Of a stretch of DNA of 20,901 bases, positions 14,662 to 20,901 are shown in pieces. The stretch's first letter is position 1; the number at the start of each line of letters is the position of its first letter. This DNA comes from Chloroflexota bacterium (GTDB taxonomy: Bacteria > Chloroflexota > Anaerolineae > Aggregatilineales > Phototrophicaceae), in assembly GCA_003242205.1 (NCBI GenBank), contig QGUR01000037.1, positions 1-20,901 on the forward strand. The letters are read 5' to 3'. Below the pieces are notes generated by a model. The model saw only the letters and a list, made by a program, of their open reading frames with translations, was not told the DNA's origin and ran no database searches. Position numbers and translations under genes: made by a program.

Positions 14662-15789
14662 ATGCCTGCCGAGCCACGTATAACCGACCGCGACCTCGAA
14701 CTGCTCTCCGCCTATATCGACGGTGAGCTGTCGACCGCCGAGCGGTCTGAACTTGAAGCGCGGTTGGAACGCGAACCCCAACTTCAGCGAGAATTAAGGA
14801 CGCTCCGGCAAACTGTCGAGCTGGTGCGGCTGATGCCGCGCCTGCGCGCGCCGCGCGATTTCACGCTGACGCCGGAGATGGTCCGCCCGCCGCGTGTGCT
14901 GATTTTCCCCGCGACGGCAGCGTTCAGCGCTCTGAGCGCCGTCGCCGCCGCGTTGTTCATTCTGGTTGGCGTGTTGCTGCTCGTCCAGCGCGACAGCACG
15001 CTCACCGGTGAGCTGGCGTTGGCCCCTGCCACCTCCGAAGCGGTTGCCCTCGCGCCTACGCTCAGCGTCGAAGAGACGTTGCCTGTGCCGCAGGCAGGCC
15101 TGACCGCGCTGGAGGCGGAACAGGAAGCCTCCGGCCCGGCCATTCTGTCGCAGCCGGAAGGCGCGCCGCTGCCACAGGCGACGCTTCCGATGGCGCCTGC
15201 GGCTATACCTCAGGTCATGCCGGGCGACGGCTTGGGCAGCGGTGGCGCGGCCGGCGATAGCCTCGCGCCTAATGCGCGATCGCCTGAAATGTTTGCGCCG
15301 CCGGTCGACTCGTTCGCCCAGAGCGAGGGCATGTATGACATGAGCGAGCCACGGAGCGCGCCGTTCCTGCCAACGACCGCTTTGGAAACGGATATGGAGG
15401 TAGATGATACTGCCAGCGCCCGTTCGGCAGCGCCCGGCGATGGCATGGCCGACCTGATGATGGCGGTTCCCGCCGGGGAAGCCACGGGCGAGACGGAAAC
15501 CGCCGAAGAGGCTGTGGGCATCATGATGGCGGTTCCCGAAGCGGAAGCGACTGAAGCGCCTGCCCAAGTGGCGCAGGCTGCCAGCCCGACCGCGACGCTG
15601 ACGCCGACTGAGGAACCAATGCCGACGCCTACCGCAACACCGGAGCCGACGCCGACGGCGACGCCCACGCCGCTGATCCCGGTGTCCGAACATTCTGCCG
15701 GCATCCTCGGGATCGTGTTCATTCTTCTGGGCATCGTCGCGTTCGGCCTGTTCGCGCTGGCTCAGGCCGCGCGCCGGCGACGCGGCTGA
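14662..15789 (+). CDS. Anti-sigma-factor-like protein with two membrane segments and a Pro/Thr stalk
   Basis: The protein has 375 residues. The N-terminus LELLSAYIDGELSTAERSELEARL (about 12-35) is the opening helix of the anti-sigma domain found in many ECF-partner proteins. No His/Cys zinc motif is present, so it would be a zinc-free version. A membrane segment lies at about 84-109. The long central part is Ala/Pro/Glu/Met-rich and low-complexity, with a repeated MMAVP element (about residues 269 and 291), then a PTPTATPEPTPTATPTP stalk. A second membrane segment (about 348-368) precedes RRRRG. Both ends should be cytoplasmic with the middle outside. It follows the sigma gene by 27 bases, supporting sequestration of that sigma factor. 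Two membrane segments are unusual for a simple anti-sigma factor. The next gene starts on its stop codon. Confidence 0.8.
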   Translation: MPAEPRITDRDLELLSAYIDGELSTAERSELEARLEREPQLQRELRTLRQTVELVRLMPRLRAPRDFTLTPEMVRPPRVLIFPATAAFSALSAVAAALFILVGVLLLVQRDSTLTGELALAPATSEAVALAPTLSVEETLPVPQAGLTALEAEQEASGPAILSQPEGAPLPQATLPMAPAAIPQVMPGDGLGSGGAAGDSLAPNARSPEMFAPPVDSFAQSEGMYDMSEPRSAPFLPTTALETDMEVDDTASARSAAPGDGMADLMMAVPAGEATGETETAEEAVGIMMAVPEAEATEAPAQVAQAASPTATLTPTEEPMPTPTATPEPTPTATPTPLIPVSEHSAGILGIVFILLGIVAFGLFALAQAARRRRG

Positions 15790-16289
15790 TGGAACGCACG
15801 GCGAATTATTGCCCTCGTTGTGGCACGCCGCTGGAAAACCGCCTGCGCTACGGGCGGCTGCGCCCGGTCTGTTCGGCCTGCGGCCATACCGTGTTCTTCG
15901 ATCCCAAGGTGGCGGTCGTCGTTTTTGTCGTCGCGGACGATTCGGTCCTGCTGGTGAAACGCGCTAATGAGCCGGGCAAGGGCCTTTGGGCGTTGCCCGC
16001 CGGTTTTGTCGACGCCGATGAAGACCCACGCGAGGCTGCCGCGCGTGAGGCGAAGGAAGAAACCGGTCTTTCCATCGAAATCGATGAACTGCTAGACGTA
16101 TTACACCGGCCAGATAAGTCCGGTCTGGCCGACATCGTGATCGCTTACAGCGGTCGCGTGACCGGCGGCAAGCTCCACGCCGCTGATGATGCCGAGGCTG
16201 CCGGCTGGTTCGCGCGCGACGAGCTGCCGGAAATCGGTCTGGCGACCACGGCGCTGCTCATCGAGCGCTGGTTGAACAGCGCGGATTAA
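15789..16289 (+). CDS. NUDIX hydrolase with N-terminal zinc ribbon
   Basis: The 166-residue protein starts on the last base of the anti-sigma stop codon (TGATG), so it is translationally coupled. A zinc ribbon is formed by C8-x2-C11 and C28-x2-C31. The NUDIX box G-x5-E-x7-REAKEETGL spans residues 72-94 with all metal-binding glutamates present. Such Zn-ribbon NUDIX proteins cleave nucleoside diphosphates linked to another moiety, such as NADH or ADP-ribose; the exact substrate cannot be fixed here. It may be a cytoplasmic clean-up enzyme co-expressed with the sigma/anti-sigma pair. It converges on the methyltransferase gene with a 27-base gap. Confidence 0.93.
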   Translation: MERTANYCPRCGTPLENRLRYGRLRPVCSACGHTVFFDPKVAVVVFVVADDSVLLVKRANEPGKGLWALPAGFVDADEDPREAAAREAKEETGLSIEIDELLDVLHRPDKSGLADIVIAYSGRVTGGKLHAADDAEAAGWFARDELPEIGLATTALLIERWLNSAD

Positions 16290-16316
16290 ATTCGCACGAT
16301 GCGGAGTCCGGAACGC

Positions 16317-17075
16317 CTACGCATCACGCGCCTTGCGCGCGATGCCAATCTGGTTGACGCCCAGACTAAGCGGCGTGAACGTCGTGCGCGTCAGCACCTG
16401 CACCAGCGCGGGCAACCCGAACAGCGCGAATTGAAGTGGCTTGGGCAGCAACGGCAGATACGGCACGTCCCACAGACCGTCGCCGAAGTGCTTTAGCATG
16501 ACGAAGCCGCTATCTTCGCACCACGCGCGCCACTGCGCCGGAGGATGCACGTTGATGTGCGTCTTGTCCTTGCCGATGGCGTCGTTTTCACGGTCCTTAA
16601 AGCGGCGCAGGCTGTAATCGGGATGGGGCGTGGCGAACAGAAACAGCCCGCCCGGTTGCAGAATGCGGTTGACCTGACGAATGGTGTTCGCCGGATCGGG
16701 CAGATGTTCCACCAGATGCAGCGCGACGACGACCGCGAATGAACCTGTCTCGAACGCGCTCAGATCGTCCGCGCTCATCTGATACGCTTCGGCCCGGGGC
16801 GCGTTGAGCCGTGTCTGCTCGATGCTGTAGTCAATCAGGTCGATGCCTACGCACTGGAAATCGTCCTGCAGCAAACCGAGCAGGTGGCCCAGTCCGCAGC
16901 CCATTTCCAGCAGTCTGCCTCCCCCCGGTGGGGCATAGCGCCGGACCAGCGCGGCGTAATAGCGCCGGGCGAACCAGTACATGCTGAACCGGCCAAGGCC
17001 GCGGTCGGCGTAATTCCAGCGTTTGAAGTAATCGGCGGTGTAGTGCTGGCGTGGGTCCGTCGTTTGCTCGGTCAC
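16317..17075 (-). CDS. SAM-dependent class I methyltransferase
   Basis: The 252-residue protein starts at GTG 17075, overlapping the phosphoesterase stop by 4 bases (GTGA), so the two are translationally coupled. Motif I LLEMGCGLGHLLGLL (about 55-69) binds SAM, VGIDLIDYSIEQTR provides the acidic ribose contact, and VVVALHLVEHLPDP then IRQVNRILQPGGLFLFATP are motifs II/III of the UbiE/Methyltransf_11 type. The C-terminal part (YLPLLPKPLQFALFGLPALVQVL) is hydrophobic and may touch membranes or a lipid-like substrate. The acceptor is unknown. Family confidence is high; function beyond methyl transfer cannot be stated. Confidence 0.9.
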   Translation of the reverse strand: MTEQTTDPRQHYTADYFKRWNYADRGLGRFSMYWFARRYYAALVRRYAPPGGGRLLEMGCGLGHLLGLLQDDFQCVGIDLIDYSIEQTRLNAPRAEAYQMSADDLSAFETGSFAVVVALHLVEHLPDPANTIRQVNRILQPGGLFLFATPHPDYSLRRFKDRENDAIGKDKTHINVHPPAQWRAWCEDSGFVMLKHFGDGLWDVPYLPLLPKPLQFALFGLPALVQVLTRTTFTPLSLGVNQIGIARKARDA

Positions 17076-17653
17076 AGCGGCAGCGGCTCGGTGGTTTCCA
17101 GCGTCAGGTCGAATAGTTCGAACGACATTTCCGGTAGGCAGAGAACGCCGTAGGTATGCGATGTCGCGCGCACGTTGTCGAAGGTGTACAGCGATCCGGG
17201 ATTAATCACGCAGCCCTGCTCGACACGCGCGTACAGCGGCATGTGGGTATGCCCGGTAATGAGCACATCCGCGCGCAGCGACGTGAGCATCATGTTCAGC
17301 AGCGTATCCGAGATATGGTCGCGGTACAGCCCCCACAGGTTGTTGCCCGGTTTGCCATGGCACATGAAGAACTTGAACCCGCCGAGACGACCACGCCAGT
17401 CGAGTGGCAGCGACTTGAGATAGGCTTTGCTTTCCGGCGACATGCCGTAACTCCACTCGTCGTGGTTGCCGCGCACGGTCGGAATATCGCGCTGGCGAAC
17501 GACTTCTACTACCTGCTCTGGATGCGGCCCGCGGCCCACCAGGTCGCCCGCGCACAGGATATGATCTACCCGGTGGATATTGTCGAAGCGGTCCAGCACT
17601 GTTGTGAGAGCGGCGTAATCGCCGTGTACGTCCGATATGATCCCTATCTTCAT
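17072..17653 (-). CDS. YfcE/MJ0936-type metallophosphoesterase
   Basis: The 193-residue protein has the complete calcineurin-like metal site: ISDVHGD (about 7-13), GDLVGRG (36-42), GNHDE, MCHGKP and GHTHMP, then INPGS, which is typical of the YfcE family. These small cytoplasmic enzymes are Mn/Ni-dependent phosphodiesterases with activity on artificial diesters; natural substrates are mostly unknown. The ATG is 27 bases or so after the predicted transcription start of a promoter with a perfect TATAAT. It is the first gene of a two-gene operon with the methyltransferase, and divergent from the propeller gene. Confidence 0.92.
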   Translation of the reverse strand: MKIGIISDVHGDYAALTTVLDRFDNIHRVDHILCAGDLVGRGPHPEQVVEVVRQRDIPTVRGNHDEWSYGMSPESKAYLKSLPLDWRGRLGGFKFFMCHGKPGNNLWGLYRDHISDTLLNMMLTSLRADVLITGHTHMPLYARVEQGCVINPGSLYTFDNVRATSHTYGVLCLPEMSFELFDLTLETTEPLPL

Positions 17654-17686
17654 CCAGCTATCCCTGGGCGTCAGGAAATGTTGTAC

Positions 17687-17716
17687 ATTATACCCGTTAC
17701 AGGCCGATCAATCTAA
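17687..17716 (-). promoter_or_regulatory. Promoter of the phosphoesterase-methyltransferase operon
   Basis: On the minus strand a perfect TATAAT (17692-17687) lies about 34 bases before the ATG. TTAGAT (17716-17711) is 18 bases upstream as a modest -35. Confidence 0.6.
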
Positions 17717-17771
17717 GGTCGTTTCCGGTGTTGGTGGCCTGTTATTTCGAACCGCGTTTGTTGTACTGACC

Positions 17772-17780
17772 TGTTATAAA
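17772..17780 (+). promoter_or_regulatory. Candidate extended -10 promoter for the secreted propeller gene
   Basis: TGT followed by TATAAA is an extended -10 element. The predicted transcription start lies only about 10 bases before the GTG at 17796, implying a very short leader. No good -35 is present. Confidence 0.4.
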
Positions 17781-17795
17781 CCTCTGGAAACGCTT

Positions 17796-18938
17796 GTGCG
17801 GTGTCTTTGTCTCCTTGTTTTTGTGATGCTGGTCGTGTCCGCGTCCGGTGCGCGGGCGCAGGCGCTGCCGCCATGCCACGAACGGCCAACGCAGGTAGAA
17901 ACGCCGCTGGTGGATATCACGCGTTTCTGTGTGGAAGTGGTCGTCGACCATCCCGAAGGCGGCCGTCTGGGCTACAGCGCGCTTGCCTTTTCGCCTGACG
18001 GCACGTTGTACGCCACACGCCCGCTGCTGGGAGAGGTGGTCGCGTTGCGCGATGGCGACGGCGATGGCCTGCAGGAAACGGTCGAGCCGGTTGCCCGCGG
18101 GCTGACGCTGCCGAATGGCCTGCTGTATCATGATGGCGCGTTGTATATCACGGGCGGGCCGCATCTCTATCGCTGGCGGGACGGCGAGCTGGATGTACTC
18201 GTCGACGATTTGCCCGCCGGCGCAGGCTTCTGGACCGGCAGCCCGGCGCTTGGGCCGGATAACCGGCTTTATATCGGAACCGGCGCGCCATGTGATTTTT
18301 GCCGCCCGGACGGGGAGCGAGGGGCTATCCTCAGCTTCGCGCTCGACGGGAGTGATCGCCAGCTTGTCGCCACAGGCTTGCGCCATCCGGCAGCAGTCGC
18401 GCTGGCACACGGCGCGCTCTGGACTGTCGACACGGCCAGCCGGTCGTTCAGTGCCGAGCCCGATCTGGACGAACTCAACCACGTCGAAGCCGGCGCGCAT
18501 TATGGCTGGCCGTTCTGCGTCGGCGCGCGCAACCGGGCAGCGCTGCCCGGCGGTTTCGACTGCACGCAGGCGACAGGCCCGGCTTTGACCTTTCCTACGC
18601 ACAGCTCGCCCGTCGGTCTGGCAGCTTACGATGGGAGTGCGTTTCCCTCGTTACAGGGCAGTCTGCTGGTGGTGTTGCACGGTTCGAACAACGAAGCGCA
18701 CATGCAGGGTTTTGCGCTGGCGGCCGTCACGTTTGATCCCACCGGCGCGCCGTCCGGCTATCAGGTGTTCGTCCCCGGCCAAAGCCCCGATGATCGCCCG
18801 CAGTTTTCGCTTCAGCGACTGAACTTCCGTAATAGCGGCATCTGGCCGCGCCGCCCGCTGGGGATCGCCGTCAGCCCGGAAGGCTGGATCTATTTCAGTG
18901 TCAGCGACGGACGCATTCTGGCGCTGCGCCCGCGTTGA
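17796..18938 (+). CDS. Secreted PQQ-dependent sugar (glucose/sorbosone) dehydrogenase-like beta-propeller
   Basis: From the GTG at 17796 the protein has 380 residues and begins with a clean signal peptide (VRCLCLLVFVMLVVSASGARA), cleaved after about residue 21. The frame is open further upstream, but that part overlaps the divergent phosphoesterase gene and would bury the signal peptide; an ATG at 17826 would leave it too short. Propeller blades show FSPDGTLYATRP, GLTLPNGLLYHDGALYITGG, PDNRLYIGTG with the CDFC pair, and GLRHPAAVALAHGALWTVD. DELNHVEAGAHYGWPFC is characteristic of the GSDH family, and a DGDGDG loop suggests calcium. It probably oxidises a sugar or aldehyde outside the membrane; whether it still binds PQQ is untested, and some relatives are not enzymes. 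Confidence 0.82.
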   Translation: MRCLCLLVFVMLVVSASGARAQALPPCHERPTQVETPLVDITRFCVEVVVDHPEGGRLGYSALAFSPDGTLYATRPLLGEVVALRDGDGDGLQETVEPVARGLTLPNGLLYHDGALYITGGPHLYRWRDGELDVLVDDLPAGAGFWTGSPALGPDNRLYIGTGAPCDFCRPDGERGAILSFALDGSDRQLVATGLRHPAAVALAHGALWTVDTASRSFSAEPDLDELNHVEAGAHYGWPFCVGARNRAALPGGFDCTQATGPALTFPTHSSPVGLAAYDGSAFPSLQGSLLVVLHGSNNEAHMQGFALAAVTFDPTGAPSGYQVFVPGQSPDDRPQFSLQRLNFRNSGIWPRRPLGIAVSPEGWIYFSVSDGRILALRPR

Positions 18939-18975
18939 AGCGGTCGCTCGCCGGGATGCGATTCGAGAGCGCCTA

Positions 18976-18984
18976 TGTTATCAT
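18976..18984 (+). promoter_or_regulatory. Candidate extended -10 promoter for the phosphatase/DUF3090/kinase-like operon
   Basis: TGT plus TATCAT forms an extended -10 about 40 bases before the start at 19024, in the 85-base gap after the propeller gene. The -35 is weak. Confidence 0.4.
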
Positions 18985-19023
18985 GCAGTTATTCCGGAAT
19001 AGCTAAGTGACCATAAAGCCCTT

Positions 19024-19686
19024 ATGACACATTTGCTGCTGATCAGACACGCTGTCAATGATTACGTCAAAACTGGCAAGCTGGCCGGTTGGACGCCGGG
19101 CGTGCATCTGAATGAGGAGGGGCAGGCTCAGGCCGAAGCGCTGGGCCAGCGGCTGGCCCACGTGCCGCTGAAGCGGCTGTATTCCAGCCCGCTTGAGCGC
19201 ACGATGGAGACGGCGGAAGCGATCCGCCAGTATCATCCCCATCTTCCCATCCTGCATCATGACGGTATTGGCGAGGTGCGTTATGGCGACTGGGAAGGCC
19301 AGTCAATCGCGGCCTTGCAGAGCCGCAAGATGTGGCATATCGTCCAGCATTATCCGTCGCGGGCGAGTTTCCCGAACGGCGAAACCATGCGCGAAGTTCA
19401 GGCGCGCGCCGTCAACGCGATTGAAGAGCTGGCAGCACGGCATCCCGGTGAAATGGTCGCCGTCGTTTCCCATGCCGACCTTATCAAGATGATTCTGGCG
19501 CATTTTCTGGGGATGCATCTGGACAACTTCCAGCGGATCATCATCTCTCCCGCGTCGATCAGCAGTCTGGTGCTTGGCTATGGCCGGCCATATGTCGGAA
19601 CGGTGAACGATGTCGCGCACATCACACAGATGGAGCTCGCGCGCAAACGCGCTGAATCCGTCGAGGAACCCGTGCGCGAAGCCTAA
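19024..19686 (+). CDS. Histidine phosphatase (phosphoglycerate-mutase-like), MSMEG_4193/TIGR03848 type
   Basis: The 220-residue protein opens MTHLLLIRHAVNDY: R8-H9 is the phospho-acceptor motif (RHA instead of the common RHG). Other active-site residues are R59 in SSPLERTMETA, E84 in GEVRYGDWEG and H150 in VSHADLIKMIL. KLAGWTPGVHLNEEGQAQAEAL is typical of the subfamily conserved in Actinobacteria and Chloroflexi. Members are probably phosphatases with unknown substrate. It is followed after 26 bases by a DUF3090 gene and then a SCO1664-type gene; this trio is conserved, which argues for one pathway. The ribosome-binding site is weak. Confidence 0.92.
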   Translation: MTHLLLIRHAVNDYVKTGKLAGWTPGVHLNEEGQAQAEALGQRLAHVPLKRLYSSPLERTMETAEAIRQYHPHLPILHHDGIGEVRYGDWEGQSIAALQSRKMWHIVQHYPSRASFPNGETMREVQARAVNAIEELAARHPGEMVAVVSHADLIKMILAHFLGMHLDNFQRIIISPASISSLVLGYGRPYVGTVNDVAHITQMELARKRAESVEEPVREA

Positions 19687-19712
19687 CCTGCAAAAGGACT
19701 TGAGACGTCACC

Positions 19713-20225
19713 ATGCCCAATATTGAGATCGAACTGAACCCCGTTGACTTTATCACCGTGGGAACGATCGGCCCGAAAGGCCAGCGCGTGTTTCACCTGC
19801 AGGCGGGGCAGGGCAACCGGATTGTCTCGATGATTATCGAGAAAGAGCAGGCGTGGGCATTAAGCGAGGCCATTCGCGAACTGGTCGATGATCTGGATTC
19901 ACGGTTCCCTAATCCAGAAGGGCAGGCGGACGAGGAAGAGAGCGCTACAATGGATATGGACCTGCGCGAACCCATTGAGCCGATCTTTCGCGTGGCGCAG
20001 ATGGGTCTTGGGTACGACGAGGAACATAACCGCGTGGTGCTCGTCGCGCAGGAGCTGGTTCCGGTCGATGAAAGTGGCGATCCGGAACTGAACGAGCCGG
20101 GAATCGTGCGTATGTGGTGCAGCCGCGCGCAGATGCGGGCGCTTAGCCGGCAGGCGCAGGAAACGGTGCAGGCCGGGCGCCCTGATCCGAAACTGAACGG
20201 GCGGTTAGTCTATTACTGGACCTAA
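19713..20225 (+). CDS. DUF3090 (TIGR03847) family protein
   Basis: The 170-residue protein starts at an ATG preceded by AAGGA at 19694-19698. The N-terminus fits the family: VGTIGPKGQRVFHLQAGQGN, then RIVSMIIEKEQAWALSEAI. A Glu/Asp-rich insert (about 60-85) is followed by PIFRVAQMGLGYDEEHNRVVLVAQEL and RMWCSRAQMRALSRQAQETV. Family members usually end in a cysteine-rich knuckle (CxxCGxPxDPxGHxCPR-like). Here only GRPDPKLNGR remains, so the metal-binding cysteines appear lost. Function is unknown; it is consistently neighboured by the phosphatase and kinase-like genes, and the gene after it starts 1 base beyond its stop. Confidence 0.88.
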   Translation: MPNIEIELNPVDFITVGTIGPKGQRVFHLQAGQGNRIVSMIIEKEQAWALSEAIRELVDDLDSRFPNPEGQADEEESATMDMDLREPIEPIFRVAQMGLGYDEEHNRVVLVAQELVPVDESGDPELNEPGIVRMWCSRAQMRALSRQAQETVQAGRPDPKLNGRLVYYWT

Positions 20226-20226
20226 C

Positions 20227-20901
20227 TTGAGCGAACACGACGAGATTCGGGACGAGCAGTCTTCCTCACAACGCGTCACGGTTGAACGTCTTTTGGAGGC
20301 GCTCCAATGCGGCGAGATTGTCGAAGAACTCGGCCTGATGCGTTGGAGTTCTAATTACACGTTCCTCGTTTCGATTGTGCATCATGACGTCAAGGTGATG
20401 GCGATCTATAAGCCGCAAAAGGGCGAGCGGCCGCTGTGGGATTTCCCTGATGGCACGCTCTGCCTGCGCGAGCTGGCAGCCTTCCTGACGTCTCACGAAC
20501 TGGGCTGGAATCTGGTGCCGCCGACGGTCGTCCGCGATGGGCCGCGCGGTTTTGGCTCGGTGCAGTATTACATCGAGCACGATCCAGAGCAGAACTACTT
20601 TTCATTTGACGAGTCGATACGCCCGCAGCTTCAGCGGCTGGCGGCATTCGACTATGTCATCAACAACGCCGACCGTAAGGGTGGCCATTGTTTGCTGGAC
20701 AGCGAGGGGCAATTGTGGGCTATTGACCACGGCATCGCCTTCCACAGCGCGCCCAAGCTGCGCACGGTCATCTGGGATTTCGCGGGCCAACCCGTACCCG
20801 AACCGCTGCTCGACGATCTGGAAGGGCGGGGGCCAGGCCGGGTGGAGGAAAAAACACCCCACGGAAAGGGCTTGGGGCGGGTTCTTGCACCCCAAAAAAA
20901 A
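20227..20901 (+). CDS. SCO1664/TIGR03843 family protein (PI3/4-kinase-like), cut by window end
   Basis: The frame starts at TTG 20227, one base after the DUF3090 stop, and reads MSEHDEIRDEQSSSQRVTVE when the TTG is taken as Met. I find no earlier start and no better ATG before the conserved part. Kinase-like features: MAIYKPQKGERPLWDFP with a candidate ATP lysine (K62), LCLRELAAFL with a candidate pairing Glu (E82), FDYVINNADRKGGH (D149-R150, catalytic-loop-like) and WAIDHGIAFH (D167, DFG-like). Distant resemblance to PI3/4 kinases is known for the family; activity is not proven. Sequence after about residue 199 (base 20822) looks corrupted and the true C-terminus is not visible. It probably works with the two preceding genes. 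Confidence 0.85.
   Translation, partial: MSEHDEIRDEQSSSQRVTVERLLEALQCGEIVEELGLMRWSSNYTFLVSIVHHDVKVMAIYKPQKGERPLWDFPDGTLCLRELAAFLTSHELGWNLVPPTVVRDGPRGFGSVQYYIEHDPEQNYFSFDESIRPQLQRLAAFDYVINNADRKGGHCLLDSEGQLWAIDHGIAFHSAPKLRTVIWDFAGQPVPEPLLDDLEGRGPGRVEEKTPHGKGLGRVLAPQKK
20822..20901. other. Probable low-quality contig end
   Basis: The last 80 bases have an abrupt excess of homopolymer runs (GGGCGGGGG, GGAAAAAAC, ACCCC, TTGGGGCGGG, a final A8). The reading frame stays open but loses the family pattern expected after PEPLLDDL. This looks like sequencing or assembly error, not biology. Confidence 0.55.

Noticed and set aside
14794..15693. Minus-strand open frame of 299 codons opposite the anti-sigma gene
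   Set aside because: Arg-rich antisense shadow of the Ala/Pro-rich coding sequence; no domain or ribosome-binding site.
16298..16325. Bidirectional terminator between the NUDIX and methyltransferase genes
   Set aside because: GATGCG/CGCATC form only 6 bp around a 16-base loop, with no T-run on either side.

Overview
The window most likely comes from a Chloroflexota bacterium of the Anaerolineae type. This is inferred from gene content: very acidic proteins carrying many DWL motifs, an anti-sigma factor with a Pro/Thr stalk (PTPTATP), and a histidine phosphatase / DUF3090 / SCO1664-type kinase-like trio known mainly from Actinobacteria and Chloroflexi. DNA is GC-rich throughout. No phage, transposase, integrase or CRISPR array was seen. 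The left edge cuts a gene. The right edge looks like a poor-quality contig end.

Layout. (1) 1-5636, minus strand: two adjacent genes, a TPR protein with a very long acidic tail and, downstream, a second acidic/proline-rich protein that leaves the window. Both are studded with short tryptophan motifs (PDWL, AWL, FEW) and their function is unknown. (2) 5879-13701, plus strand: two paralogous BMP/Med-family substrate-binding proteins, a Rieske non-heme-iron oxygenase, a double-domain sugar/nucleoside-type ABC ATPase, two permeases and an acylphosphatase. ATPase and permease genes overlap by 4 and 8 bases. Together they form a complete importer with an oxygenase inside the cluster, which suggests uptake followed by oxidation of a purine- or nucleoside-like compound. 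(3) 13889-13973, minus: tRNA-Leu(CAA) with its own promoter and terminator, lying antisense to the probable leader of the next gene. (4) 14005-16289, plus: ECF sigma factor, a two-membrane-segment anti-sigma-like protein, and a Zn-ribbon NUDIX hydrolase. (5) 16317-17653, minus: a YfcE-like phosphoesterase translationally coupled to a SAM methyltransferase. (6) 17796-18938, plus: a secreted sorbosone/glucose-dehydrogenase-like beta-propeller. (7) 19024-20901, plus: histidine phosphatase, DUF3090 protein and a PI3/4-kinase-like protein cut by the right edge, a conserved but uncharacterised module.

The best candidates for undescribed biology are the paired DWL-motif proteins, the oxygenase inside the importer cluster, and the phosphatase/DUF3090/kinase-like trio. 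Several promoters here look like extended -10 (TGn) promoters with weak -35 boxes.
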